Positions 52,824 through 62,488 of a DNA stretch of 64,000 nucleotides are shown piece after piece; positions within the stretch are counted from its first letter, which is position 1, and every line of letters starts with the position of its first letter. The stretch lies in assembly GCF_036208045.1 (NCBI RefSeq), contig NZ_CP121472.1:3297531-3361530 (forward strand). The letters are read 5' to 3'. A model generated the notes under the pieces. That model had not been told where the DNA came from. It did not search any database and was given only the letters and a program-made list of their open reading frames with translations. The DNA is from Thiorhodovibrio winogradskyi (GTDB lineage Bacteria > Pseudomonadota > Gammaproteobacteria > Chromatiales > Chromatiaceae). The position numbers and the translations under genes were made by a program.

Positions 52824-53807
52824 TCAGGCCAAATCACGTGCGGATTGCACGGGCATCATCGGGGTATCGAGCCTGTGCGAAGCGTCTGCGTCGGAAGCGC
52901 CTTCATTGGGGAAATTAGGCGGCACTTGATCATTTTGCAGCGCGTTATGTTGCAGCCCACCCCCCGGCTCGCCGAGCTGCTCACCAATGAGACCAAAGCG
53001 ACGCTGACGGCGGGCAAAATCCGCAAGCGCCAGTGCAAGGGCATCGGCGTCAAACTCCGGCCACATCAGCTCGGAAAAATACAGTTCGGCGTAAGCCGAC
53101 TGCCAGAGTAGAAAGTTGCTGAGCCGCTTCTCGCCGCCAGTACGAATAAACAGATCGGGATCTGGCAACCCGGAGGTTGCCAAGCGTGCACCAATGGCAG
53201 CCTCGTCGATGGCATCAAGATCCATTCGCCCGGCAACCAACTCACTGGCCAAGGCGCGGGCCGCCTGAGCGATGTCCCAACGCCCGCCATAGTTAGCCGC
53301 CACCTGCAGGGACAAGCCGCGATTGTCGCGCGTGGCCTGCTCGGCCTCGCGGACTTGACGCTGAAACTTTTCCGAGAAGGCACTCAGGTCGCCTATCACC
53401 CGAAAGCACACATCATGCTCTACCAGGCGGCGGATCTCGATCCGCAAGGTGCTCATGAATAACTCGATCAGCACTCTGACCTCGGATTTAGGCCGCCGCC
53501 AGTTTTCGCTGCTGAAGGCGAAGATGGTTAATGCCGAAACCCCCCTGCGCAGGCATTCTTCGACAACCGCCCGCACGGCCTTTGCGCCAGCCCTGTGCCC
53601 AGCGGTACGCGGCAAACCACGCTGGCGAGCCCAGCGGCCATTGCCATCCATGATAATCGCCACGTGCGTGGGCAGCCCAGAAACCGGCGTCACCTTACCA
53701 AGGCCCGAATCAGATCCCTGACGCTGCCCGGTATCTGGCTGCGTCGTCCGCGCGGGTGGCGATTTTGACGAGGATTCAGGCAAGAATTCCTGCGGAACTG
53801 AACCCAT
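52824..53807 (-). CDS. uppS: di-trans,poly-cis-undecaprenyl-diphosphate synthase with both ends extended
   Basis: The frame has 327 residues against about 250 for the family. The catalytic start HVAIIMDGNGRWARQRGLPR (Asp, then RWAR) begins at about residue 48, behind a Ser/Gln-rich leader. IFAFSSENWRRPKSEVRVLI, SGLPDPDLFIRTGGEKRLSN and the SELMWPEF region confirm UppS. The C-terminus adds about 45 polar residues (GGLQHNALQNDQVPPNFPNE). It makes the lipid carrier for peptidoglycan. The start overlaps the frr stop (TGATG), which argues that the leader is translated. Confidence 0.93.
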   Translation of the reverse strand: MGSVPQEFLPESSSKSPPARTTQPDTGQRQGSDSGLGKVTPVSGLPTHVAIIMDGNGRWARQRGLPRTAGHRAGAKAVRAVVEECLRRGVSALTIFAFSSENWRRPKSEVRVLIELFMSTLRIEIRRLVEHDVCFRVIGDLSAFSEKFQRQVREAEQATRDNRGLSLQVAANYGGRWDIAQAARALASELVAGRMDLDAIDEAAIGARLATSGLPDPDLFIRTGGEKRLSNFLLWQSAYAELYFSELMWPEFDADALALALADFARRQRRFGLIGEQLGEPGGGLQHNALQNDQVPPNFPNEGASDADASHRLDTPMMPVQSARDLA

Positions 53808-54364
53808 CAGATCGCCATCAGATCGGTTTCTTTACGCTCCAGTACCTGGTCGACTTCCTTGACATACTGATCGGTGAGTTTCTGCACGATTTCCTGCCCG
53901 CGATGCTCATCATCCTCGGAAATCAACTTTTCCTTGACCAGTTCTTTCAGGTCATTGTTGGCGTCGCGACGAATGTTGCGCACCGCTACCTTCGCCTGCT
54001 CGGCCTCATGACGGGCAATGCGCTGCAGATCACGCCGACGCTCTTCGGTCAACTGCGGCATGGGTACGCGAATGACGGTCCCGGCGGTGTTGGGGTTGAC
54101 CCCCAGATCGGATTGAATGATGGCCTTCTCGACCACGGACACCATATTACGTTCCCATGGTGTCACCGTTAGGGTGCGAGCATCCTCGGCGGCGACATTA
54201 GCGACCTGTGAGATGGGTACCTCGGAGCCGTAGTAGGACACCTTGACATGATCGAGCAGCGACGGATGGGCGCGGCCCGTGCGGATTTTCGCCAACTCAT
54301 GGCCGAGCGCCTCGACACTCTTGGCCATGCGTTCGGCGGCGTTTTGCTTAATGTCGTCGATCAT
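53807..54364 (-). CDS. frr: ribosome recycling factor
   Basis: A 185-residue protein of normal length. [40 protein letters not shown] and [20 protein letters not shown] are family signatures. It splits post-termination ribosomes with EF-G. It overlaps pyrH by four bases (ATGA) and uppS by one. Confidence 0.96.
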   Translation of the reverse strand: MIDDIKQNAAERMAKSVEALGHELAKIRTGRAHPSLLDHVKVSYYGSEVPISQVANVAAEDARTLTVTPWERNMVSVVEKAIIQSDLGVNPNTAGTVIRVPMPQLTEERRRDLQRIARHEAEQAKVAVRNIRRDANNDLKELVKEKLISEDDEHRGQEIVQKLTDQYVKEVDQVLERKETDLMAI

Positions 54365-55095
54365 TGCTTGGGTTCACTCTCTACTAGTTCACTCTCTACT
54401 AGGGAGCCAATATCCTCGCCAGCCGCGGCCCGAACCAGCGCTCCCGGTTCGTAAATGTTCATCACCCGCAGCGGAACCTGGTTATCGCGGCACAGCACGA
54501 TGGCGGTGGCGTCCATCACCTTGAGGTTTTCGCGCAAGGCTCTATCATAGGTGAGTCGAGGATACAGCACCGCATCGGGATGCGTCACAGGGTCGGCCGA
54601 ATAAATCCCATCGACCTTGGTGGCTTTAATGAGTAAATCCGCGCCGATTTCAATCGCACGCAGGCTGGCGGCGGAGTCCGTGGTGAAGAACGGACTGCCA
54701 ATGCCAGCGGCAAAAAGAGCCACCCGCCCTGCATCCAAATGCGCCACTGCGCGGCGGCGAATGTAGTCTTCGCACACCTGGTTGATTTTGAGCGCCGACA
54801 TCACCCGGGTCGGCACGCCGATGCGCTCGAGCGCGTCCTGCATGGCCAGGGCATTCATCACGGTGGCAAGCATACCCATCTGATCGGCGGTGACGCGGTC
54901 CATGCCCGCACCGGCCAGGCCAACGCCGCGAAAAATATTGCCGCCGCCAATCACCAGGGCGATCTGGGTCCCGGCGGCAACCACCTCGGCAACCTCGGCG
55001 GCAATGCGGTTCAGGACCGTTGGATCGATCCCGCAGGGCGAGTCACCGAGCAGAGCTTCCCCGCTGAGCTTTAGCAGAATCCGACGGTGCGGCAT
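54361..55095 (-). CDS. pyrH: UMP kinase
   Basis: A 244-residue amino-acid-kinase-fold enzyme with [60 protein letters not shown] and [24 protein letters not shown] precedes the start. It phosphorylates UMP to UDP. The C-terminus carries a duplicated LVESE element coded by a 15-bp repeat, beyond the usual family end. Confidence 0.96.
   Translation of the reverse strand: MPHRRILLKLSGEALLGDSPCGIDPTVLNRIAAEVAEVVAAGTQIALVIGGGNIFRGVGLAGAGMDRVTADQMGMLATVMNALAMQDALERIGVPTRVMSALKINQVCEDYIRRRAVAHLDAGRVALFAAGIGSPFFTTDSAASLRAIEIGADLLIKATKVDGIYSADPVTHPDAVLYPRLTYDRALRENLKVMDATAIVLCRDNQVPLRVMNIYEPGALVRAAAGEDIGSLVESELVESEPKQ
54373..54402. repeat. 15-bp exact duplication at the pyrH 3' end
   Basis: TTCACTCTCTACTAG occurs twice in direct succession. 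It is in frame and codes LVESE twice in the last residues of PyrH, directly before the overlap with frr. Confidence 0.9.
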
Positions 55096-55155
55096 GGATG
55101 CTCCGTTATTGATGCCGATGAAGGCTGCAGGTCGCTGGCGCCAAATTGGCCTGAC

Positions 55156-56037
55156 TCAGACGCCGCGCGCCTGAGCCTGGACCTCCTCGGCGAAGTTCTC
55201 GGTTTTCTTCTCGATGCCTTCACCGACCTCGAAGCGCGCGAAACGCTTCACCCTGGCGCCGGCCTTTTTCAACAAGTCGCCAACCGTCTGTTCCGCATCC
55301 TTAACGAAGGCCTGACCATGCAGGGTGACCTCTTCGAAGAACTTGCGCACCCGCCCCTCGGTGATTTTATCGATGATGTTTTCCGGCTTGCCGCTGTCGA
55401 GTGCTTGGGCACGAAAGATCTCTCGCTCCTTGGCGACGGCCTCGGCCGGAACCTGATCCTCGCTCACCCAGCCCGGATTGGTGGCGGCAATGTGCATGGC
55501 GATGTCTCGGCCAAGCACCTCGTCACCATCAATGAGCTCGACGATCACGCCAATGCGAGTGCCGTGGCGGTAGTGATGCAGACGACCCTCGACATTATTG
55601 AAGCGCAGCAGTCGACGCAGCTGGATGTTTTCGCCCACCTTGGTGATCAGCGCCTCGCGCGCAGCATCGACTGTCTCGCCCGAGGCCATTGTCAGGGCGG
55701 CCAGGGCGGCAGCATCCTCGACTTCAGCTGCCAGCGCGGTATCGGCTGCGGCAGCGGCAAAGGCGGCAAAGTTCTCATCCTTGGCGACAAAATCGGTCTC
55801 GCTGTTGATCTCCAACACCACGCCCTGCTTACCATCCTCGGAGATGCGAATTTCCACCACGCCGTCAGCGGCGGTGCGGCCGGCCTTTTTGGCGGCCTTG
55901 GCCTGACCAGACTTGCGCATGGCCTCAATGGCCGCCTCAATGTCGCCGGCGGTTTCAACCAGCGCCTTTTTGCATTCCATCATTCCAGCCCCGGTGCGCT
56001 CCCGAAGCTCTTTGACCAGACTGGCCGTGATTGCCAT
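55156..56037 (-). CDS. tsf: translation elongation factor Ts
   Basis: ATG 56037 lies behind TTGGGGGAT and gives 293 residues. ASLVKELRERTGAGMMECKK is the family signature (contact with EF-Tu), followed by the UBA-like domain and LEINSETDFVAKDENFAAFA. It regenerates EF-Tu-GTP. It lies between rpsB and pyrH. Confidence 0.96.
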   Translation of the reverse strand: MAITASLVKELRERTGAGMMECKKALVETAGDIEAAIEAMRKSGQAKAAKKAGRTAADGVVEIRISEDGKQGVVLEINSETDFVAKDENFAAFAAAAADTALAAEVEDAAALAALTMASGETVDAAREALITKVGENIQLRRLLRFNNVEGRLHHYRHGTRIGVIVELIDGDEVLGRDIAMHIAATNPGWVSEDQVPAEAVAKEREIFRAQALDSGKPENIIDKITEGRVRKFFEEVTLHGQAFVKDAEQTVGDLLKKAGARVKRFARFEVGEGIEKKTENFAEEVQAQARGV

Positions 56038-56164
56038 GAAATCCCCCAATCAATAAAAAAAACTGTCAGCCGTCGGCTCAAGGGCCGGGCTGGTGCGGGT
56101 TGGTCCGCGGAAACACTCGCGCGCCCGGCAGCAATGGCCGAGACTGAAGGCCTGACAACTGGCC

Positions 56165-56941
56165 TCAGGCAGCGACGTCATCGACTGCAGCCGCGGTCGG
56201 TTCTTCCTCGGGCACGAACTCTGCGCCATCGGCATTGCGCCCACCGGCCATCGCGGCAGCCGTTTGGCGACCATCGAGAATGGCCGAGGCGGCAGCTTCA
56301 ATGTAAAGGCGCACAGCGCGAATGGCATCATCGTTACCCGGAATAACGTAATCCACCGAGCCCGGATCATTGTTTGTGTCAACCACGCCAACAATGGGAA
56401 TCCCGAGTTTGTTCGCCTCGGTGATCGCGATGCGCTCATGGCCCACGTCAATGACAAAAAGCGCATCCGGCAGGTTACCCATGTTTTTGATGCCACCCAA
56501 GCTCAGGTCGAGCTTGTCGCGTTCACGGCTCAGTGTCAGCGCCTCTTTCTTGCCAAAGCGCTCAATGCTGCCGTCTTCGAACATGGCCTCGAGTTCTTTC
56601 AACCGCTGGATAGATTTGCGCACCGTCTGGAAATTGGTGAGCATGCCGCCGAGCCAGCGGTGATTGACATAAGGCATACCACAACGCTGCGCCTCCTCGC
56701 GAATGGGGTCATGTGCGGCGCGCTTGGTGCCGACAAAGAGAACGCGCCCGCCATTGGAGGCAAGCTTGCCGAGATAGTTCATCGCATCCTGAAACAGCGG
56801 CAGGGTCCGCTCCAAGTTGATGATGTGAATTTTGTTGCGCTGGCCAAAGATATAGGCCCCCATCTTGGGGTTCCAGTAGCGGGTCTGGTGCCCGAAGTGA
56901 ACGCCAGCCTGCAGCATCTGGCGCATGGATACATCTGTCAT
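56165..56941 (-). CDS. rpsB: 30S ribosomal protein S2
   Basis: ATG 56941, with GGAG nine bases upstream, gives 258 residues. [20 protein letters not shown] and [20 protein letters not shown], then [20 protein letters not shown], are S2 signatures. The C-terminus ends in an acidic tail ([18 protein letters not shown]). It heads the long leftward operon. Confidence 0.96.
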   Translation of the reverse strand: MTDVSMRQMLQAGVHFGHQTRYWNPKMGAYIFGQRNKIHIINLERTLPLFQDAMNYLGKLASNGGRVLFVGTKRAAHDPIREEAQRCGMPYVNHRWLGGMLTNFQTVRKSIQRLKELEAMFEDGSIERFGKKEALTLSRERDKLDLSLGGIKNMGNLPDALFVIDVGHERIAITEANKLGIPIVGVVDTNNDPGSVDYVIPGNDDAIRAVRLYIEAAASAILDGRQTAAAMAGGRNADGAEFVPEEEPTAAAVDDVAA

Positions 56942-57135
56942 TGGTGTACTCCGTTTGGGTTGAACCTCCGCGAACCCCATCACACAACCTCACCTGATCC
57001 GTGAGGCACCCAGTGTCATGTGTCGGAACGCGTGTGGCGTTGGATATTGAATGCAATGGCGAAACTTGATACGGATTTCGCCCGGTGCGAACGCGAGGCC
57101 TGCCTGAATGGGGCGCACCCATGTTGTTTAAGGAT

Positions 57136-57159
57136 CCGAAACGGATCGATCTGTTTCGG
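57136..57159. repeat. 24-bp near-perfect palindrome
   Basis: CCGAAACGGATC is followed by GATCTGTTTCGG; the arms pair with one mismatch. It lies about 195 bp upstream of the rpsB start and is not followed by a T-run, so an operator or leader hairpin is more likely than a terminator. Confidence 0.7.
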
Positions 57160-57194
57160 TTGGGCCTATTCAGCGCAGCTGGTTTCAGCTTTCT

Positions 57195-57242
57195 AGATCT
57201 CAGCTTGGCCAGATCTCAGCTTGGCCGAATCTCTGCTTACCG
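57195..57242. repeat. 16-bp tandem repeat upstream of rpsB
   Basis: AGATCTCAGCTTGGCC occurs twice exactly (57195-57210, 57211-57226), followed by a diverged third copy GAATCTCTGCTTACCG. Confidence 0.85.
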
Positions 57243-57406
57243 GATTTTAGCTCGACTGGACGCAACTGGAGAGCACGGCTCCGTCGGAATGCAAGATGCG
57301 GGAGACTCCCAACAACGGATTCCGCTCCCGTCCCGCCGAACAAACCCCTAAATCCACCCAAGATAAATTCCCGACAGGTACCTCGGGGCAACTCGCCATT
57401 TCCAAG

Positions 57407-57445
57407 TTCACTGGTGAAGTTCACTGGTGAAGTTCACTGGCGAAG
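57407..57445. repeat. 13-bp tandem repeat in the rpsB-map gap
   Basis: TTCACTGGTGAAG is present twice exactly and once as TTCACTGGCGAAG. Each unit is itself nearly palindromic (TTCACTGGTGAA), so the array gives three small stem-forming sites in a row. Confidence 0.9.
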
Positions 57446-57720
57446 TGCCCTCACATCTGGCGCAGTTTGCGGCTTCGCGGCGCATCTTATACCATGATGG
57501 GCTGTTCATGGGCAACGATGTACTCGCTTCCCCCGCTTGCAAGGCCGGGTTCCAGAATGGGACTTTGCTCCCCATCTAGCCAGTTTGGGTCTCGCTGGCC
57601 CTTGCTTACCGCAACTGTCCAGCGCAACCGTCCAGTGTAAGCCGAGCGTCTGCCGTCTCGCGCCCCTTTACTAGGTACCCATTGCTTTAGCGCCTTGCCC
57701 AGAATCATCGACCCGAATCC

Positions 57721-58503
57721 ATGAGCGTTACCATCAAAACCCCCGCGGAAATCGACAAAATGCGCATCGCCGGCCGCCTCGCGGCGGAGGTGCTCGACAT
57801 GATAGGTGAACACATAGAACCCGGCATTACGACAGATGAACTCGATCGCATCTGCCATGACTTTATTGTCAACACACAAAACGCCATTCCCGCGCCGCTT
57901 AACTATCGCGGCTTTCCCAAATCGATCTGCACCTCGGTCAACAACCAAGTGTGCCACGGCATCCCCTCGCACAAACGCCTGAAAAAAGGGGATGTACTCA
58001 ATATCGACGTCACCGTGATCAAAGACGGCTTCCACGGCGATACCAGCAAGATGTTTACCATCGGCCAGCCCTCGGTGCTGGCCAGCCGGCTGATCGACGT
58101 TACCCAGCAGGCAATGCGCGCGGGAATCGAGGTCGTGCGTCCCGGCGCAACCCTTGGCGACATCGGCCATGCTGTTCAGGCCCTGGTCGAGCGCAATAAG
58201 TTCTCCGTTGTACGCGAATATTGCGGACACGGAATTGGTCGACAGTTTCACGAAGAGCCCCAGGTGTTGCATTATGGAAAACCTGGGGACGGTCTGGTGT
58301 TGCAACCCGGCATGTGTTTCACCATCGAGCCCATGGTCAATGCCGGAAAACGCTTCATTAAGCAATTGCCAGATGGCTGGACTGTGGTCACCAAGGATCG
58401 CAGCCTCTCCGCGCAATGGGAGCACACCATCCTGGTGACTGCCAGCGGCTACGAAATCCTCACCCTGCGCGACGAAGAGCGCGCCCAGATGGAGGCTGCC
58501 TGA
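57721..58503 (+). CDS. map: methionine aminopeptidase type I
   Basis: A 260-residue protein. INTQNAIPAPLNYRGFPKSI, CTSVNNQVCHGIPSHKRLKK (His of the active site), LNIDVTVIKDGFHGDTSKMF (metal Asp pair), REYCGHGIGRQFHEEPQVLH and FTIEPMVNAGKRFIKQLPDG (metal ligands) are complete. It removes the initiator methionine. It diverges from rpsB and is followed by glnD after nine bases. Confidence 0.96.
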   Translation: MSVTIKTPAEIDKMRIAGRLAAEVLDMIGEHIEPGITTDELDRICHDFIVNTQNAIPAPLNYRGFPKSICTSVNNQVCHGIPSHKRLKKGDVLNIDVTVIKDGFHGDTSKMFTIGQPSVLASRLIDVTQQAMRAGIEVVRPGATLGDIGHAVQALVERNKFSVVREYCGHGIGRQFHEEPQVLHYGKPGDGLVLQPGMCFTIEPMVNAGKRFIKQLPDGWTVVTKDRSLSAQWEHTILVTASGYEILTLRDEERAQMEAA

Positions 58504-58511
58504 GCAGGAAC

Positions 58512-61205
58512 ATGACTCCGGATGCCATCATTCATCAGCCGCTCACATCGGCTGAGCGCGAACGTCTCATCAGCACCCCGCCCGAGAACTGTGTGCGCGT
58601 GTTCAAGGAGATACTCGCGCAAGCGACCAGTCGCCTGTCCGAGGCTTTTGACGCCGCGGTTCCCGTGGGCGCACTGGCCATTGCTCGCAGCCGCCTGATC
58701 GACGAGTTGCTGATCCATGCCTGGCGTCAGTTCGGCCCATCCGACACCCAGGCCGCGCTGGTCGCCGTCGGCGGCTATGGCCGGGAAGAACTGATGCCGG
58801 CCTCGGACATTGACTTGCTAATGCTGGTAGCGCCCGAAGCGGTAGAGGCAACGACTGAACACCTAAGCGCCTTTCTGACCTTTCTGTGGGACATCCGCCT
58901 TGAGGTCGGGCATGCCGTGCGCACGCCGGCCGAATGCCAGACCGAGGCGCGCGACGACGTGACAGTGATCACTAACCTGATTGAAGCGCGGCTGATCGCT
59001 GGCAAGGAGGACTTGTTTGTCGACATGCAGCAGGCCATCGCGCCGGAGTGCGTTTGGCCGAGCGAGGCCTTCTTCGACGCCAAGTGCCGAGAACAACGCG
59101 CACGCTGGCAGAAATACGGCGAAACCGCTTATAACCTGGAGCCCAACATCAAGGAAAATCCGGGCGGTCTTCGCGATATTCAGATGATTGTTTGGGTGAC
59201 CAAACGTCATTTTGGCACCACGGCGCTGGAAGAACTGGTCCGCCACGGGTTCCTGACCCAAACCGAGTATTTCACCCTCATCGACAGCCAGGCGTTGCTG
59301 TGGCGGATTCGCTTTGCGCTGCATCGGCTCGCCGGGCGGCGCGAGGACCGGCTGCTATTCGATTACCAACGCACCCTGGCGGCTGAATTCGGCTTCTCGG
59401 ACACCGAGACCGACCTCGCCGTCGAACAGTTCATGCAGCAGTACTATCGGGCCGTGATGGAGCTGAATCGGCTGAATGAAATGTTGTTGCAGTTGTTTCG
59501 CGAGGCCATCGTTCTGCGCGACCACGTCGGCCCGCCGCAACCAATCAATAAGCGCTTTCAGTCTCGCAGCGGCTATCTGGAAGTCACCCACGATCAGGTC
59601 TTCAATCGCTCGCCCTTCGCGCTGCTTGAACTCTTCCACATTCTGCAACTGCAACCGGAACTCAAGGGGGTGCGCGCCAGCACCATCCGCCTGGTGCGCG
59701 AGAACCGCCATCGCATCGATGACGATTTTCGCGAGGATCTGCGCGCGCGCAGTCTGTTCATGGAGATTTTCCGCCACCCCACCGGGCTTAGCCGAGTGCT
59801 GACGCGCATGAATCGCTACGGCGTGCTGGCGCGCTACATCCCGGCCTTCGCCAACATTGTCGGGCGGATGCAGTATGACCTCTTCCATGTCTACACGGTG
59901 GATGAGCACACCCTCATGTTGGTGCGCAATCTGCGCCGCTTCAGCGTCCGTGATTTTGACCACGAGTTTCCACTGTGCAGCGCCATTGCCCGCCGAATCC
60001 CCAAGCGCGAGTTGCTCTATCTGGGTGGGCTGTTTCACGATATCGCCAAGGGCCGTGGTGGCGATCACTCGCAACTCGGTGCCCGCGACGCCTGGGACTT
60101 CTGCCAGCTGCACCATTTAAGCGAGTACGACAGCCGCCTGGTCGTCTGGCTGGTCGAGACCCATCTGCTGATGTCCCTGACAGCGCAGCGCAAGGATATC
60201 CGCGACCCGGATGTGATTCAGGAATTCGCCGCCCTGGTCGGGGATGTCAACCGGCTGAATTATCTCTACCTGCTCACCGTGGCCGATTCGCGCGCCACCA
60301 ACCCAAAGCGCTGGAATTCCTGGAAGGATGCCCTGCTGCGCGAGCTTTATCTGAGCACCCGCGACAGCCTCGAGCGCGGCCTCGATAACCCCCAGGCGCA
60401 GGACGATCTGATTGAACAAAAACAAACCGAGGCCATGCGCATTCTCGCCCGCGCCGGCATTGAGGCCGAGCAGTGCCGCGACCTGTGGCACAAACTGAGC
60501 GCTGATTTCTTTGCCCCTGCCTCGCCCGAGGAGATTGCCTGGCAGAGCCAGCAGATCCTCGCCAGCAACCGCCTTGGCCAACCTCTGGTGGCCATCCGCT
60601 CGCTGGCGCCGCGCGGCTGCAGCGAGATTTTCATCCATGCGCGCGACGGCAAGAATCTGTTCGTGCGCACCACGGCGCTGCTCGATCAACTCGGGCTCAA
60701 CATCGTCGATGCCCGCATCACCACCACGGACGATGGCAGTGCCATGAACAGCTTTCAGGTGCTCGGCGCCGATGGTCTACCCGTTCCCCAGGGCGAGGAG
60801 ACCGACGAACTCTGCGCCCTGCTGCACCGCGAACTCGAACAACTCGACAATGACAAGGTCGAGGTCGCCCGGCGCCTGCCGCGCCAGCATCATCACTTCC
60901 CGATCGAGACCCGGGTCAGCTTCAACGACGATCCCAAGCGCCAGCGTACCATGATGCGCCTGGTCACCCTGGACCGCCCCGGCCTGCTGGCGGAAGTTGG
61001 CAGCGTGTTCGAGAGCTGCGACATCCGCCTGCAAAGCGCCAAGATCGCCACCATTGGTGCCGAGGTGGACGACGTCTTTTTTATCACCACCCTGGCCGAC
61101 GGTCCCATCCGCTGCGAGACCGTCCTGGCCTGTCTGCGCCAGGAAATCCATCGGCGCCTGGAAAAATCATCGGAACGGGGCGCATCCCGCCCGGCCGGTG
61201 GCTAG
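58512..61205 (+). CDS. glnD: bifunctional uridylyltransferase/uridylyl-removing enzyme
   Basis: ATG 58512 stands behind AGGA and gives 897 residues. The nucleotidyltransferase site is VGGYGREELMPASDIDLLML. The HD hydrolase domain has FHVYTVDEHTLMLVRNLRRF and YLGGLFHDIAKGRGGDHSQL. Two ACT domains close the protein (about 705-780, and RTMMRLVTLDRPGLLAEVGS). It modifies PII proteins in response to glutamine, controlling nitrogen metabolism. The end overlaps the convergent gene by four bases. Confidence 0.96.
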   Translation: MTPDAIIHQPLTSAERERLISTPPENCVRVFKEILAQATSRLSEAFDAAVPVGALAIARSRLIDELLIHAWRQFGPSDTQAALVAVGGYGREELMPASDIDLLMLVAPEAVEATTEHLSAFLTFLWDIRLEVGHAVRTPAECQTEARDDVTVITNLIEARLIAGKEDLFVDMQQAIAPECVWPSEAFFDAKCREQRARWQKYGETAYNLEPNIKENPGGLRDIQMIVWVTKRHFGTTALEELVRHGFLTQTEYFTLIDSQALLWRIRFALHRLAGRREDRLLFDYQRTLAAEFGFSDTETDLAVEQFMQQYYRAVMELNRLNEMLLQLFREAIVLRDHVGPPQPINKRFQSRSGYLEVTHDQVFNRSPFALLELFHILQLQPELKGVRASTIRLVRENRHRIDDDFREDLRARSLFMEIFRHPTGLSRVLTRMNRYGVLARYIPAFANIVGRMQYDLFHVYTVDEHTLMLVRNLRRFSVRDFDHEFPLCSAIARRIPKRELLYLGGLFHDIAKGRGGDHSQLGARDAWDFCQLHHLSEYDSRLVVWLVETHLLMSLTAQRKDIRDPDVIQEFAALVGDVNRLNYLYLLTVADSRATNPKRWNSWKDALLRELYLSTRDSLERGLDNPQAQDDLIEQKQTEAMRILARAGIEAEQCRDLWHKLSADFFAPASPEEIAWQSQQILASNRLGQPLVAIRSLAPRGCSEIFIHARDGKNLFVRTTALLDQLGLNIVDARITTTDDGSAMNSFQVLGADGLPVPQGEETDELCALLHRELEQLDNDKVEVARRLPRQHHHFPIETRVSFNDDPKRQRTMMRLVTLDRPGLLAEVGSVFESCDIRLQSAKIATIGAEVDDVFFITTLADGPIRCETVLACLRQEIHRRLEKSSERGASRPAGG

Positions 61206-62488
61206 GCCGCCGCCAGCGCCTGGTCCAGATCGGCGATAATGTCATCGACATGCTCGATGCCAATTGACAGACGCACCAGATCCTCCGATACGCCCGCGGC
61301 CTTAAGCTCCTCGGGCGAGAGCTGGCGATGGGTGGTGGTCGCCGGATGACAGGCCAGCGTCTTGGCATCACCAATATTCACCAGGCGCACCGCGAGCTTC
61401 AGCGCATCGATAAAGCGCGCGCCGGCTGCTCGGCCATCGCCGCCGCTTCCGCGAATCCCGAACGAGAGGATGGAACTGGCGCGCGCATCGCGCATATACC
61501 TTTGCACCAGTGGATAATCCGGACTATCCGGCAGGCCCGCATAGCGCACCCAGGCCACCTTGGGGTGCTCGCGCAGATACTTGGCCACCGCCAGCGCATT
61601 CTCGCAGTGGCGGTCCATGCGCACTGGCAGAGTCTCGATGCCCTGCAAGATCAAAAAGCTGTTAAAGGGCGAAATGGCCGCGCCCATGTTGCGCAGTGGC
61701 ACCACGCGCGCGCGGGTGATGTAGGCCGCGGCTCCCAGGGCCTCGGTATAGACCACGCCATGATAGGACACATCGGGCTCATTGAGCATCGGAAAGCGCG
61801 CGGCATGCTTCGCCCAGGGAAACTGGCCGCTGTCCACCAATACCCCACCAATGGTGGTGCCATGTCCGCCCATGTATTTGGTCAACGCATGCACCACGAT
61901 GTCCGCGCCATGCTCGAACGGACGACACAGATAGGGCGATGGCACTGTGTTATCGGCAATCACCGGAACACCCTGCTCATGCGCCATGTCGGCAATTGGG
62001 CGCAGATCCGCCACATTGCCAGCCGGATTGCCAATGGTTTCGCAAAACACCGCGCGCGTGTGACCGTCGATACGCGCGGCCATGGCGTCGACGTCATTGG
62101 GCGCCACCAGTCGCACCTCTATCCCCAGGCGCGGCAGGGTATGGGCGAAGAGATTGTAGGTGCCACCATAGAGTGTCGAGGTGGCGATGATATTGTCGCC
62201 GGCCTGCGCGATGGTCAGAATGGCGTTGGTCACCGCCGACATGCCAGAGGCCAACGCCAGCGCGCCGACACCGCCCTCCATGGCCGCGACCCGCTTTTCC
62301 AGCACATCGCTGGTTGGGTTCATGATGCGCGTGTAAATGTTGCCGGGCACCTTGAGGTCAAACAAGTCCGCCCCGTGCTGGGTATCATCGAAGGCATAGC
62401 TGGTGGTCTGGTAAATGGGCGTGGCCACCGATTTAGTGGTCGGGTCCGGCTCAAAGCCCGCGTGAATGGCCAGTGTTTCGATTCGCAT
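61202..62488 (-). CDS. O-acetylhomoserine aminocarboxypropyltransferase/cysteine synthase type PLP enzyme
   Basis: The 428-residue protein belongs to the Cys/Met metabolism PLP family. ETLAIHAGFEPDPTTKSVAT, NIYTRIMNPTSDVLEKRVAA, LASGMSAVTNAILTIAQAGD and VVHALTKYMGGHGTTIGGVL (PLP lysine in SxTKYxxGH-like context) fit the MetY group by length and wording. It would make homocysteine or methionine precursors from O-acetylhomoserine and sulfide. AGGA precedes the start. Confidence 0.9.
   Translation of the reverse strand: MRIETLAIHAGFEPDPTTKSVATPIYQTTSYAFDDTQHGADLFDLKVPGNIYTRIMNPTSDVLEKRVAAMEGGVGALALASGMSAVTNAILTIAQAGDNIIATSTLYGGTYNLFAHTLPRLGIEVRLVAPNDVDAMAARIDGHTRAVFCETIGNPAGNVADLRPIADMAHEQGVPVIADNTVPSPYLCRPFEHGADIVVHALTKYMGGHGTTIGGVLVDSGQFPWAKHAARFPMLNEPDVSYHGVVYTEALGAAAYITRARVVPLRNMGAAISPFNSFLILQGIETLPVRMDRHCENALAVAKYLREHPKVAWVRYAGLPDSPDYPLVQRYMRDARASSILSFGIRGSGGDGRAAGARFIDALKLAVRLVNIGDAKTLACHPATTTHRQLSPEELKAAGVSEDLVRLSIGIEHVDDIIADLDQALAAA

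Larger units (their letters stand above)
56942..57720. other. divergent rpsB-map intergenic region with repeats and a near-palindrome
   Basis: About 780 bases separate rpsB and map. The region holds the near-palindrome at 57136 and two tandem arrays at 57195 and 57407. It should contain the rpsB promoter and leader, where S2 autoregulation is known in other gammaproteobacteria, plus the map promoter. I cannot fix -35/-10 boxes with confidence, and I see no gene with protein features. Confidence 0.5.
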
